Below are positions 9,681 to 19,112 of a DNA stretch of 64,000 bases, one piece after another. The notes beneath the pieces are model-generated. The model had not been told where the DNA came from. It was given only the letters and a program-made list of their open reading frames with translations, and did no database searches. Within the stretch, counting starts at the first letter, position 1. Each line of letters starts with the position of its first letter. This DNA is from Acidimicrobiia bacterium (lineage in GTDB: Bacteria; Actinomycetota; Acidimicrobiia; Acidimicrobiales; AC-14), in assembly GCA_023265045.1 (NCBI GenBank), contig JAHFUQ010000005.1:1-64000 (forward strand), read 5' to 3'. The position numbers and the translations under genes are program-made.

Positions 9681-11222
9681 TTGGCCGATCTCGACCTGCT
9701 GGTGCTGGGCAGCGGGGTGGCGGGGCTGTCGGCGGCCGTGCGGGCCGCGGCGTGGGCCCGGGGCGATGCGGGCCTCCGGGTAGGGGTGCTCACCAAAGGC
9801 CACCTCGCCCAGGCGACCACCCGGTGGGCGCAAGGGGGCGTGGCTGCCGCGCTGGGCGGCGACGGCGACCCCGATTCGACCGACCTCCACCTGGCCGACA
9901 CCCTGGCCGCCGGCGCGCAGATGTGCGACGTGGACGCGGTGCGCGTGCTGGTCGACGAAGGCCCGGCTCGGGTCCACGAGCTGATCGCCCTCGGCGCGGT
10001 GTTCGACCGCGACGCCCACGGCGCCTTGAAATTGGCCCGCGAGGGCGGGCACTCGGTGGCCCGGGTCGTCCACGCCGGCGGCGCGGCGACCGGCGCCGAG
10101 ATCGAGCGGGCCTTGGTGGACGCGGTCGAGGCCACCGCCGCCGCCGTCATGGAAGGGTGGTTCGCCCTCGACTTCGTGGTCGAGGGCGGCCGCTGCCGGG
10201 GCGTCGTCGCACTCGACCCCACCGGGCGGCTCCAGACCGTCCGGGCCACCCACACGCTGCTGGCGACCGGCGGCGCCGGGCAACTGTACGCCGTCACCAC
10301 CAACCCGCCCGAGGCCACCGGTGACGGGGTGGCGATGGCCTTGCGGGCGGGGGTCGCGGTCGCCGACCTCGAGTTCGTGCAGTTCCACCCGACCGCCCTG
10401 CACCACCCCTCGATGCCCCGACCGCTGCTGTCGGAGGCGCTGCGGGGCCACGGCGCCCTGCTGCGGGACCTCACCGGTGAGCGGTTCGTCGACGAGCTGC
10501 AGCCCCGCGACGTCGTGAGCCGCGCCATCACCGCCCGAATGGCGGCCCAGGGCGCCGAGCACCTGTGGCTCGACGCCACCGGCCTGGAGGACTTCGACCG
10601 CCGCTTCCCGACCATCGCCGCGTCGGTGCGGGGGGCGGGGCTCGACCCGACCGCCGAGTGGCTCCCGGTGGCCCCGGCCGCCCACTACTGCATCGGCGGC
10701 GTGCTGACCGACCTCGACGGGGCCAGCGCGCTGCCCGGACTGTGGGTCGCGGGCGAGGCAGCGTGCAGCGGCGTGCACGGCGCCAACCGGCTCGGTTCCA
10801 ACTCCCTTTTGGAAGGCATGGTGTTCGCAGCCCGGGTGGTGGAGGCCATCGGCGCCGGCAAGGAGGCGGCCGAGCCGACCGGCGCCATGCGGGCGCTCGA
10901 CGGCGACGGCGACCGGATCGCGGCACCGATCCTGGCGCCCTCGCCCCTGGACGGCGACAAGGTCCGCGAGGCGATCCAGGGCACGATGACGGCCCACGCG
11001 GGCGTGGAGTGCGACGCCGCTTCCCTGGCCGAGGCGGCCGCCGCCCTGGGAGCGCCCGCCGCGACCGACACCCGGGCGGCACGGGAGACCCAGAACCTCG
11101 CGGCCGTCGGGGGCGCCCTGGTGGCGGCGGCGACCGCCAGGGAGGAGAGCCGGGGCTGCCACACCCGGACCGACTTCCCCGAACGGTCGGCCGCGTTCCG
11201 GCGCCGGTTGGTCGTCGCGTGA
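9681..11222 (+). CDS. nadB: L-aspartate oxidase
   Basis: FAD-binding LGSGVAGLSAA, TRWAQGGVAAAL, EFVQFHPTAL, HGANRLGSNSLLE. Confidence 0.95.
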   Translation: MADLDLLVLGSGVAGLSAAVRAAAWARGDAGLRVGVLTKGHLAQATTRWAQGGVAAALGGDGDPDSTDLHLADTLAAGAQMCDVDAVRVLVDEGPARVHELIALGAVFDRDAHGALKLAREGGHSVARVVHAGGAATGAEIERALVDAVEATAAAVMEGWFALDFVVEGGRCRGVVALDPTGRLQTVRATHTLLATGGAGQLYAVTTNPPEATGDGVAMALRAGVAVADLEFVQFHPTALHHPSMPRPLLSEALRGHGALLRDLTGERFVDELQPRDVVSRAITARMAAQGAEHLWLDATGLEDFDRRFPTIAASVRGAGLDPTAEWLPVAPAAHYCIGGVLTDLDGASALPGLWVAGEAACSGVHGANRLGSNSLLEGMVFAARVVEAIGAGKEAAEPTGAMRALDGDGDRIAAPILAPSPLDGDKVREAIQGTMTAHAGVECDAASLAEAAAALGAPAATDTRAARETQNLAAVGGALVAAATAREESRGCHTRTDFPERSAAFRRRLVVA

Positions 11223-12031
11223 CCGTGGCCCTCGCCGAACTCGTCGCGCGGGCGTTGGCGGAGGACCTCGGCCCCCTAGGCGACATCACGTCGGCCCTGC
11301 TGCCCCCCGACGCCAAGGCCCAGGCGGCCCTCGTCCCTCGTGCCGGCGGCGTGCTGGCGGGGCGGGACGCCGCGGCCGAAGCGTTCCGGCAGGTCGACGC
11401 CAACCTGGTGGTCACCTGGCTGGCCCCCGACGGCGACCGGGTGCGGGCGGGTGAGCCGTTTGCCCTCGTCAACGGGCGGCTGGCGTCGATCCTCACCGCC
11501 GAGCGCACCGCGCTCAACTTCCTGTGCCACCTGTCGGGCATCGCCACGCTGACCAGGCGGTACGCCGACGCGGCCCGCCCGGCGCGCATCCGCGACACCC
11601 GCAAGACCACGCCCGGGCTGCGGGCGCTGGAGAAGGCGGCGGTGCGGGCGGGCGGGGGCGTCAACCACCGGGGCTCGCTGTCCGACGGCGTGCTGGTCAA
11701 GGACAACCATCTGGGAGGGTTGTCCATCGAGGAAGCGGTGGAGCGGGCCCGCGACCTGTGGCCCGGCCGGACCGTCCAGATCGAGTGCGACACCGAGGCC
11801 CAGGTCAAGCGGGCGCTGGCGGCCGAGGCCGACCTCGTCCTGCTGGACAACATGTCCCCGGCGGAGGTGGCGCTGTGCGTCGAGCTGGTGGCGGGCCGGT
11901 GCCTGGTCGAGGTGAGCGGCGGCGTCACCCTCGACACCGTCGCCGCCTACGCCGCGGCCGGCGCCGACCTCATCTCCGTCGGCGCCCTCACCCACTCGGC
12001 CCCCGTCTTAGACATCGGCCTGGACCTTTGA
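11219..12031 (+). CDS. nadC: nicotinate-nucleotide pyrophosphorylase (carboxylating)
   Basis: RTALNFLCHLSGIATLTRRY, DTRKTTPGLRALEKAAVRAGGGVNHR, VLVKDNHL; overlaps nadB by 4 bp. Confidence 0.96.
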   Translation: MTVALAELVARALAEDLGPLGDITSALLPPDAKAQAALVPRAGGVLAGRDAAAEAFRQVDANLVVTWLAPDGDRVRAGEPFALVNGRLASILTAERTALNFLCHLSGIATLTRRYADAARPARIRDTRKTTPGLRALEKAAVRAGGGVNHRGSLSDGVLVKDNHLGGLSIEEAVERARDLWPGRTVQIECDTEAQVKRALAAEADLVLLDNMSPAEVALCVELVAGRCLVEVSGGVTLDTVAAYAAAGADLISVGALTHSAPVLDIGLDL

Positions 12032-12104
12032 CCCCGCGACGTTTCCGCGCCAGTGGGCCTTATAGACACCAGGCGCGCGGAGACCTCGGGGGTGCGGGGT
12101 TGGC

Positions 12105-12866
12105 GTGCTGCTGACCGTCGACGCCGGCAACACCGAGACGGTGGTCGGGCTGTACCGCGGCGACGCGCTGATCGAGCCGTGGCGGCTGGCGTCGACGGCC
12201 GAGCGGACGTCCGACGAGCATGCTCTGATCGTCCGCCAGCTGCTCGCCCTGCAGGGCGCGGTGTTCACCGACGTGACCGGGATCGCGGTGTCGTCCACTG
12301 TCCCCCGGCTCACGTCGGCCCTGCGCACCATGGCGGAGCGGTACTTCAGCGCCCACCTGGTGGTCCTCGAACCGGGCACGAAAACGGGCATGCCGATCCT
12401 GTACGAGAACCCCAAGGAGGTCGGCCCCGACCGCATCGCCAACGCGGTGGGGGCGTTCGATCTCTACGGTGGGCCGGTGATCGTCGTCGATTTCGGCACC
12501 GCCACCACCGTCGACGCCACCTCGGCGGCGGGCGAGTACCTGGGCGGCGCCATCCTGCCCGGCATCGAAATCAGCCTGGACGCGCTTTTCGCCCGTGCCG
12601 CCGCCCTGTCCCGCATCAAGCTGACCCCGCCCAAGCGGGTGATCGGCAAGACGACGGTCGAGTCGATCCAGTCGGGCACCCTTTACGGCTTTGGCGCGGC
12701 GGTCGATGGCCTGTGCCGGCGGTTCCTCGCCGAGCTCGCCGGCGCCCGGGTCGTCGCCACCGGTGGCCTGGGCGAGCTGATGACCCCCTACTGCGAGTCA
12801 GTCGAGCGCCATGACCCGTGGCTCACCCTGCACGGGCTCCGCCTGATCTACGAACGGAACCAGTGA
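12105..12866 (+). CDS. coaX: type III pantothenate kinase
   Basis: LLTVDAGNTETVVGLY, VGPDRIANAVGA, DFGTATTVDA, GGAILPGIEIS. Confidence 0.94.
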   Translation: MLLTVDAGNTETVVGLYRGDALIEPWRLASTAERTSDEHALIVRQLLALQGAVFTDVTGIAVSSTVPRLTSALRTMAERYFSAHLVVLEPGTKTGMPILYENPKEVGPDRIANAVGAFDLYGGPVIVVDFGTATTVDATSAAGEYLGGAILPGIEISLDALFARAAALSRIKLTPPKRVIGKTTVESIQSGTLYGFGAAVDGLCRRFLAELAGARVVATGGLGELMTPYCESVERHDPWLTLHGLRLIYERNQ

Positions 12867-14314
12867 CCGACCCCTTTCCGTACCGGTACGAACGCACCGC
12901 CTCGGCTGGACAGCTGGCCGTCGACCACGCCGGCCTCGCCCCCGAGACCAACACCGGCGCCATCGTGTCGGTCGCGGGACGGGTCATGCTCCTACGCCAC
13001 TTCGGCGCCATCGCCTTCGCCACCCTGGCCGACTCGTCCGGCCGCATCCAGCTGTTCGCCACCGAGGCCAAGACCCCCCGCTTCGAGGACTTCGCCAAGC
13101 TGTCTATCGGCGACTGGATCGGCGTGAAGGGCGAGGTCGTCACCACCCGGCGGGGCGAGCTGTCCGTGACCGCCGACGAGTGGGTGCTGCTGGCCGCCAC
13201 CCAGCGGCCGTTCCCCGACAAGTGGCACGGCCTGGTCGACCCCGACACCCGGTACCGGCAGCGGTATGTGGACCTGTGGGCCTCCGACGACTCGCGCCGC
13301 ATCTTCCAGGTGCGCACCAAGGTCATCAGCGCGGTGCGGCGCTGGTTGGAGGACCGGGGGTTCGTGGAGGCGGAGACGCCGGTGCTGCAGCCCGACCAGG
13401 GCGGGGCCACGGCCCGGCCGTTCATCACCCACCACAACGCCCTCGACATGCCCTTGTACCTGCGCATCGCGGGCGGGGAGCTGTACCTCAAACGGCTGAT
13501 CGGCGGCGGGATGGAGAAGGTCTTCGAGTTGGGCCGGGTGTTCCGCAACGAGGGCATCTCGCCCCGCCACAACCCCGAGTTCACCATGCTGGAGGTGTAC
13601 GAGGCCTACGCCGACTACACCGACATGATGGCGCTGTGCGAGAACCTGGTGGCCGACGTCACCCGGGCTGTCACCGGCTCCACCACCCTCAGCCACGGCG
13701 GCCAGGACCTCGACCTCACGCCGCCGTGGCGGCGCGCCACCATGGTCGAGCTGATCAAGGAGCAGGCGGGGGTCGACGTCGACCTCGCCCTGCCGGCCGA
13801 CGAGCTGCGGGCCATCGCCCGCGGGCTGCATGTGCCCCTCAAGCCGACGTGGGGGCCGGGCAAGATCGTGCTGGAGATCTACGAGAAGACCACCGAGTCC
13901 AAGTTGTGGGGGCCGGTGTTCGTGTGCGACTACCCGCAAGAGGTGTCGCCCCTCGCCCGCCCGCACCGGTCCAAGCCGGGCTGCGTCGAGCGCTTCGAGC
14001 CCATCGTGGCCGGCCGCGAGCTGGGCAACGCCTTCTCCGAGCTGGTCGACCCTGTCGACCAGCGGGCCCGGTTCGAGGAGCAGGCGGCCCAGAAGGAGGC
14101 CGGCGACGACGAGGCCATGGCCGTGGACGAGGACTACCTGCGCGCCCTCGAGTACGGCCTTCCGCCCACCGGCGGCCTGGGCATCGGCATCGACCGCTTG
14201 GTCATGCTCCTGACCGACGCGGCCAACATCCGCGACGTGGTCCTGTTCCCGACCTTGCGCCCGGAACAGCTACGGCAGGCCGGCGGCGACGACGGGGACG
14301 AGCTGCTCGGCTGA
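12863..14314 (+). CDS. lysS: lysyl-tRNA synthetase (class II)
   Basis: RYRQRYVDLW, RVFRNEGISPRHNPEFTMLE, GLPPTGGLGIGIDRLVMLLTD; GTGA overlap with coaX. Confidence 0.96.
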   Translation: MTDPFPYRYERTASAGQLAVDHAGLAPETNTGAIVSVAGRVMLLRHFGAIAFATLADSSGRIQLFATEAKTPRFEDFAKLSIGDWIGVKGEVVTTRRGELSVTADEWVLLAATQRPFPDKWHGLVDPDTRYRQRYVDLWASDDSRRIFQVRTKVISAVRRWLEDRGFVEAETPVLQPDQGGATARPFITHHNALDMPLYLRIAGGELYLKRLIGGGMEKVFELGRVFRNEGISPRHNPEFTMLEVYEAYADYTDMMALCENLVADVTRAVTGSTTLSHGGQDLDLTPPWRRATMVELIKEQAGVDVDLALPADELRAIARGLHVPLKPTWGPGKIVLEIYEKTTESKLWGPVFVCDYPQEVSPLARPHRSKPGCVERFEPIVAGRELGNAFSELVDPVDQRARFEEQAAQKEAGDDEAMAVDEDYLRALEYGLPPTGGLGIGIDRLVMLLTDAANIRDVVLFPTLRPEQLRQAGGDDGDELLG

Positions 14315-14635
14315 CCGAGCCGGGAACCCCTCCAGCACGACGTTCACGTACTGGCGCCCTTTCAGCAGGTAGAGACGCTGCCAGGCGCCGCGGCCCACGG
14401 CCCATACCGTCACGCGGTCGTAGCTGCACCCCGTCATCACGCGCTGCGGGCCGCCGTCCGGGGCGATGGCACGCGCCGGGCCCGCGTCCCAGCTGAGCGT
14501 AGCGGCGAGCTGGGCGGCGGTCACGGCGTCGCAGGCCGCGACGCCCGCCACCTCGGGGAGGGCGGGGCCGCCGTCCGAGCAGGCCGCCAACACGGTGAGC
14601 GTGGCCGCCGCCACGGCGGACCGCGCCGGGCGCAT
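14270..14635 (-). CDS. small putative lipoprotein
   Basis: Signal peptide with lipobox VLAAC; convergent overlap with the lysS 3' end. Confidence 0.5.
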   Translation of the reverse strand: MRPARSAVAAATLTVLAACSDGGPALPEVAGVAACDAVTAAQLAATLSWDAGPARAIAPDGGPQRVMTGCSYDRVTVWAVGRGAWQRLYLLKGRQYVNVVLEGFPARSAEQLVPVVAAGLP

Positions 14636-16212
14636 CAGGTAGAACCGACCAGGCCGTGTTCGTAGGCGAAGGCGGTGGCGGCCGCCCGGGACGGCACGCC
14701 CAGCTTGGTGAACACGTGCGTGAGGTGGCTCGTCACCGTCTTCTCGCTGATGAACAGCTCCTCGGCGATGGCCCGGTTGGTGCGGCCCCGGGCCACGAGG
14801 GCGAGCACCTCGACCTCCCGCTCCGTGAGCCCCCCCGGCAGGGTCGGCTTGCCGACGCCGAGCCGATCGAGCGCCGCCTGGGCCGCGTTGCGCTCCATCT
14901 GGGCGCCGTCGTGGTCGCCGACCGCCTCGCAGGCGTCGGCCAGCAGGAGCCGGGTGCGGGCCGCGTCGTAGGGGGCGTCCAGCTCGCACCACGCCGCCAG
15001 CGCCCGGCGCAGGGCCACCAGCGCGCCGGCAGTGTCCCCCGAGGCCAGCCGGACCGCGCCCCCAAGCTGGTCGGCCTGGGCCCGGAGCAGCGGCGACGCG
15101 AGCTCGCCCGCCACCGCGGCCAGCTCCTCCGCTGCCGCGCGCGCCTCCTCGACGTCCCCCGCGGCCAGGGCGATCGCGGCGCACGGCGCCAGCAACTTGG
15201 CCCGGGCGATCGGCCCCTCGGCCTGGGCCAGCGCCCGGCGGGCCGCCGCGTGGGCGACATCGACCCGGCCCTGGGCCAGCCGCAGCAACGACAGTCCGGG
15301 CTGGGGCTCGCAGCCGCACTCGTGGGCCCGCTCGTACGCGCCTTCGGCGGCCACATGCTCACCGCGCAACCGGTGCAGCTCGGCTTCGACGTAATGGGCG
15401 CCGCCGATGGTCATGAGGTTGAGCGGCGCCGCCAGCCGCCGGCACGCCTCCTGGGCGAACGCCCCGCCCTCCGCCCAACGGCCGTGCAGCTGCAGCAGCT
15501 CGGCCTGGTGAAGCAGGCAGTGGCCCCGGTACAGCACGAGGTCGGGTTGGCGGTCGCACCACCGGGTGAACGAGGCGATCCAGGTCTCGCAGCGGCGGAC
15601 GTCGAACAGCTCGTGCACGGCGTCGATGACGATGCAGTAGGCGTCGCCCGCGACCATGGGCGATATCTCGTCCGCCTCGACGGCCACCATGGCCTCGTCG
15701 AGCATGGCCACGCCCTCCGCCAGGTCGCCGAGGTAGATCACGCAGCGGCCCTCGAGCAGGCGGGCCAGGGTGCGCAGCTCGGCGTCCCCGAACCGGTCGG
15801 CGATCTTGCCGGCACGGGCCGCCGACTCCCGCGCTCCCGGGATGTCGCCCTCCTCGAAGATGCGGCAGAGCCCGGCGCCGGTCTCGAGGTAGCCGTGCTC
15901 GACGCAGTCCTCGGGGACGTCGTCGAGCACGTGCCGCAACCGGGACACCCAGCCGCTCGCCCGGGCGATGTCACCCTTGAAGAAGAGGCCCTCGACGAGC
16001 GGCACGCCGAGCCGGACGGCGCGCACCGCCTGGCCCGCCTCCAGGGCCAGGCGGTGGGCGCGGCCCCAGCAGTCGAAGGCCTCTTCGTCCCGGCCCGTCA
16101 TGTAGGCGGCGGTGGCGAGGCCGTCCAGATCCTCGACCGTCTGTGCGCCGGCGAGGAGCCGGTAGGCCGCGCCCCACTCCCGCCGGTCGAGTGCGGCGCG
16201 GGCGCCCTCCAC
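14635..16212 (-). CDS. LuxR-type transcriptional regulator with TPR-like N-terminal region
   Basis: C-terminal LTEREVEVLALVARGRTNRAIAEELFISEKTVTSHLTHVFTKLGV. Confidence 0.88.
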   Translation of the reverse strand: MEGARAALDRREWGAAYRLLAGAQTVEDLDGLATAAYMTGRDEEAFDCWGRAHRLALEAGQAVRAVRLGVPLVEGLFFKGDIARASGWVSRLRHVLDDVPEDCVEHGYLETGAGLCRIFEEGDIPGARESAARAGKIADRFGDAELRTLARLLEGRCVIYLGDLAEGVAMLDEAMVAVEADEISPMVAGDAYCIVIDAVHELFDVRRCETWIASFTRWCDRQPDLVLYRGHCLLHQAELLQLHGRWAEGGAFAQEACRRLAAPLNLMTIGGAHYVEAELHRLRGEHVAAEGAYERAHECGCEPQPGLSLLRLAQGRVDVAHAAARRALAQAEGPIARAKLLAPCAAIALAAGDVEEARAAAEELAAVAGELASPLLRAQADQLGGAVRLASGDTAGALVALRRALAAWCELDAPYDAARTRLLLADACEAVGDHDGAQMERNAAQAALDRLGVGKPTLPGGLTEREVEVLALVARGRTNRAIAEELFISEKTVTSHLTHVFTKLGVPSRAAATAFAYEHGLVGST

Positions 16213-16228
16213 CGCACCAGCATGGCAT

Positions 16229-16624
16229 TCAGTCGAAGAAGCTGCCGACCTGCTCGGGCAGCACGCCGATGAACATCCACATCTCGGCGATGCGGTCGCC
16301 GTCGAAGCGGTAGACGAAAGCGTTCTTCGACTCCAGCTTCTGGCCGTTGCGGCCGAGGGTGGCGTGCTCGAACTCCGCCGCCCAGCCGTCCGCGCCGATG
16401 CAGAACTGCTGGTCGAGGTGGACGTCGCCGTTGGTCGCCTCCATGATCCGCCCGATCGCTCCCAGGAAGCCGGCGACGCCGTCGTGGTCGCCCGACCAGT
16501 CGCCGGGGCCCCGCAGGTGGAAGGTGTAGTCGTCGGTGAAGATCCGGGCCAGGGCGTCCTTGTCCTGGCCGAAGATCGCCTGCGTCATGCTGTTGACTGT
16601 CGTGACATTCGGGTGTGCGCTCAT
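16229..16624 (-). CDS. SnoaL-like / NTF2-fold protein
   Basis: 131 aa, VNSMTQAIFGQDKDALARIFTDDYTFHLRGPG... resembles nuclear transport factor 2-fold proteins. Confidence 0.7.
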   Translation of the reverse strand: MSAHPNVTTVNSMTQAIFGQDKDALARIFTDDYTFHLRGPGDWSGDHDGVAGFLGAIGRIMEATNGDVHLDQQFCIGADGWAAEFEHATLGRNGQKLESKNAFVYRFDGDRIAEMWMFIGVLPEQVGSFFD

Positions 16625-16713
16625 GGCGCCACTGTGCGCCCCGAGCACGCCGGGCCGCATCGGGCGAACGTCGGATTCCGCCCGGCGGGCGGCATCAGAC
16701 GTTCCTCGGATGC

Positions 16714-17487
16714 TCAACCCACGGGGGGCCTTTCCACCCCGGGGAGGGGGAGCCCGATTGGCACAGTCGTCGGCACGGTCGTCGGCGCCGGCAGCGGAGG
16801 TGTGGTCGGCGGGCTCGGCGCGACGATCGTCGGCGCCGTGGCGGCGGTCGCGGCGGGCCCGGCGGACGGGATCGAGTGAGGGGCCACGGTCGTGGGAGAC
16901 GGAGACGAAGACGGCGACGGAGACGGCGAGCCGCCGGGCGGGAGGCGCACCGTCGTCGCGACCGAGCTGCCGGCGAACGGCGCCGCACCAGGTTGCGGCG
17001 GGTCCGAGGCCCGGGTGTTCGGCGCGCTCGGAACGGCTGAGGCCGGGGCCGCAGCCTGTGGGCGGATCGTGGAGGAGGCGGGCGGGGCGGGCGGCGCCGC
17101 CCCCGACGGGATTTCGAACGGCGTCACCGCCTTCACGATCGCGGCGGCGGCTCGCTGCGCGGGGCCGGGGAGCAGGTCGGCCGCTCCCGCGGCGGCGACG
17201 CCGCTGGTGAGAAGGCCCACGGCGAGCACACCGGCCGCGAGCCGGCGGTGTGCGGCGCGGCGGGCTCCGCGTCTCCCCCGGCCGGGCCACGGCGTCGCGC
17301 CGGGCGGAAGGCCGACACGGAAGACCGCCGCCAGCTCGGCCGTCGGAGAGAAGGCGGGTTCCCGGATGGTGGCGCGCAACTCGTCGAGCAACGCGGCCAC
17401 GGGCGCAAGATCCCCCAGCCCGCCGCCGGCGCTCCCGGAGAGCACGGAATCGGCGAGCGTCGCGTCGGTTTCAGGGAGTGGGGGCAT
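16714..17487 (-). CDS. putative anti-sigma-like single-TM protein with Pro/Thr/Ser-rich C-terminus
   Basis: Directly downstream of the ECF sigma gene; one TM (LAAGVLAVGLLTSGVAAAGAA) followed by P/T/S-rich tail. Confidence 0.55.
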   Translation of the reverse strand: MPPLPETDATLADSVLSGSAGGGLGDLAPVAALLDELRATIREPAFSPTAELAAVFRVGLPPGATPWPGRGRRGARRAAHRRLAAGVLAVGLLTSGVAAAGAADLLPGPAQRAAAAIVKAVTPFEIPSGAAPPAPPASSTIRPQAAAPASAVPSAPNTRASDPPQPGAAPFAGSSVATTVRLPPGGSPSPSPSSSPSPTTVAPHSIPSAGPAATAATAPTIVAPSPPTTPPLPAPTTVPTTVPIGLPLPGVERPPVG

Positions 17488-17514
17488 GCCGTAGCGGGTA
17501 ATCGCCCCGAGCCC

Positions 17515-18084
17515 TCAAGTCGTTACGGGCGCGCTCGCCAGCTCCCGCCGCAGAGCGGCGATGGCTCGGTGCTGGAGGGCGCGGATCGCGCCCGGTCGTT
17601 TGCCGAGCAGTTGCGCCACCTGCTCGACCGGGAGGTCGGCGATGACGCGCAGCGCGATGACGTCGCGCTGCTCCGGGGACAGGCCGGCGAGGAGGGTCCG
17701 GACGCGGTCGGCCCCCATGCCCTCGATGGCGACGTCCTCCGCCGAGCGGGCGGTGCGGGAGCCCTCGACCGCCTCGAACGCCGACGCCGGCTCGTGCGCC
17801 AGGCTCGGCCGCCGCGCCTGCGCCCGGCGGGCGTCGACGACCCGGTGGTGGGCGATCGTGAACACCCAACGGCGGAACGACGCTTCGTCGCCCCCGAACG
17901 CCCCGATGCGGGTGAAGGCGGACAGGAAGACCTCGCTCGTGATGTCCTCGGCGTCCCGCCCGCATTGCATGCGCACATAGGCGCTGACCGCCGGCGCCAG
18001 CGACGCGTAAAGGCGTTCGAAGGCCCATCCGGCATTCGCCTGCGCGGCTACGAGCACCTCGTCGAAGTGCCCGCCTGTCGCCAT
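17515..18084 (-). CDS. RNA polymerase ECF-type sigma factor
   Basis: Sigma2-like AEDITSEVFLSAFTRIG...FRRWVFTIAHHRVVDARR and sigma4-like LSPEQRDVIALRVIADLPVEQVAQLLGKRPGAIRALQHRA. Confidence 0.9.
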   Translation of the reverse strand: MATGGHFDEVLVAAQANAGWAFERLYASLAPAVSAYVRMQCGRDAEDITSEVFLSAFTRIGAFGGDEASFRRWVFTIAHHRVVDARRAQARRPSLAHEPASAFEAVEGSRTARSAEDVAIEGMGADRVRTLLAGLSPEQRDVIALRVIADLPVEQVAQLLGKRPGAIRALQHRAIAALRRELASAPVTT

Positions 18085-18208
18085 ACCAGTCCTATCGGCG
18101 CGGGCCTCGGCCGTCTTGACGCCGAAAACGGGGTCGGCCCGTAACGCGCGCGCCGGCGTCGACGATCACCCTCCTTGCACGCCCCGATACCAAGGAGTCA
18201 CCGGAGCC

Positions 18209-19096
18209 ATGTTCGCTGCCCACATGTCCAAGTTCGCCGTCGCCGGGCTGCTCACCGGCGTCCTCGCCGTCGGCGGCGCCGCGGCGTTGGCCATCCCGCA
18301 CCTGGGAAGCCATGGCTCGAAGACCGGGGGCATCCCGACCTTGGACGGCGCCGTCGACCCGTCCGTCGACCTGGTCCCGGTAGGGGGAGGAACGACCGGC
18401 AGCGGGACGATTGGAGCGTCGGCGTCGTCGGGCGCGCCCACGGCCGGCGGCGCGGGCGGCGCCACGGCGGGCGCCTCCACCGGCGCGAAGACGGGCTCGG
18501 GCGGCGCCAGCGCACCTACGGCGGGCACCTCCGCCGGCACGACGACGGGGACGGGCTCGGTCAGCGCCGGCGCAGGCACCGGTTCGAGCGCCAGCGGCTC
18601 TGGCTCGACGATCGGCACGGGCGGCACCGGCGCCACAGGCGGCACGGGCGGCACGGGCGGCACCGGCACCGGCGCCACGGGCGGCACGGGCGGCACGGGC
18701 GGCACCGGCGGCGGCGTCTCCCCCTCAGCCGACCCGGGCGTCACCGTCCCCACCATTCCTTCGTCCGTGTCGCTTTACCGCGAGGGCGCCTACACGTTCA
18801 CGGTCCCGCCGTCGCCCGCGCTGAGCAAGAAGCTGTGCCTGAGCGGTGAAATCGACCGCTGCAAGACCGTCACGGTCCCGGCCCTGCAGGCGAACAGCGT
18901 GACCATCGCTTACGCCGGCAACGCCAGCGCCGACGCGCCGGTGTTCACGTTCTTCCCCTGCTCGGGCGGCGTCGGCGTGAAGCTCTCGGGCGTCACTCCC
19001 GGCACCGACGTGACGGTGAAGGGCGCGGGCTCGGAGGTCACTGCCCACCTGGGATCGACCGAGCGCTCCCAGTCGGCGTCCCTCTGCGACGCCTGA
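18209..19096 (+). CDS. secreted Gly/Ser/Thr-rich low-complexity protein
   Basis: N-terminal signal/TM segment then long G/S/T/A low-complexity region including GTGGTGGTGG, followed by a small C-terminal domain; divergent from the sigma gene. Confidence 0.65.
   Translation: MFAAHMSKFAVAGLLTGVLAVGGAAALAIPHLGSHGSKTGGIPTLDGAVDPSVDLVPVGGGTTGSGTIGASASSGAPTAGGAGGATAGASTGAKTGSGGASAPTAGTSAGTTTGTGSVSAGAGTGSSASGSGSTIGTGGTGATGGTGGTGGTGTGATGGTGGTGGTGGGVSPSADPGVTVPTIPSSVSLYREGAYTFTVPPSPALSKKLCLSGEIDRCKTVTVPALQANSVTIAYAGNASADAPVFTFFPCSGGVGVKLSGVTPGTDVTVKGAGSEVTAHLGSTERSQSASLCDA
18600..18715 (+). repeat. short tandem GGCACGGGC-type repeats coding for Gly-Thr-Gly
   Basis: Direct reading: ggcaccggcgccacaggcggcacgggcggcacgggcggcaccggc... 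Confidence 0.85.
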
Positions 19097-19112
19097 CCAC
19101 GGCCCCGGGGTC

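Noticed and set aside
18166-18756. Pro/Val-rich PVPPVPPV minus-strand ORF
   Set aside because: Complement of the Gly/Thr tandem repeat in the plus-strand gene.
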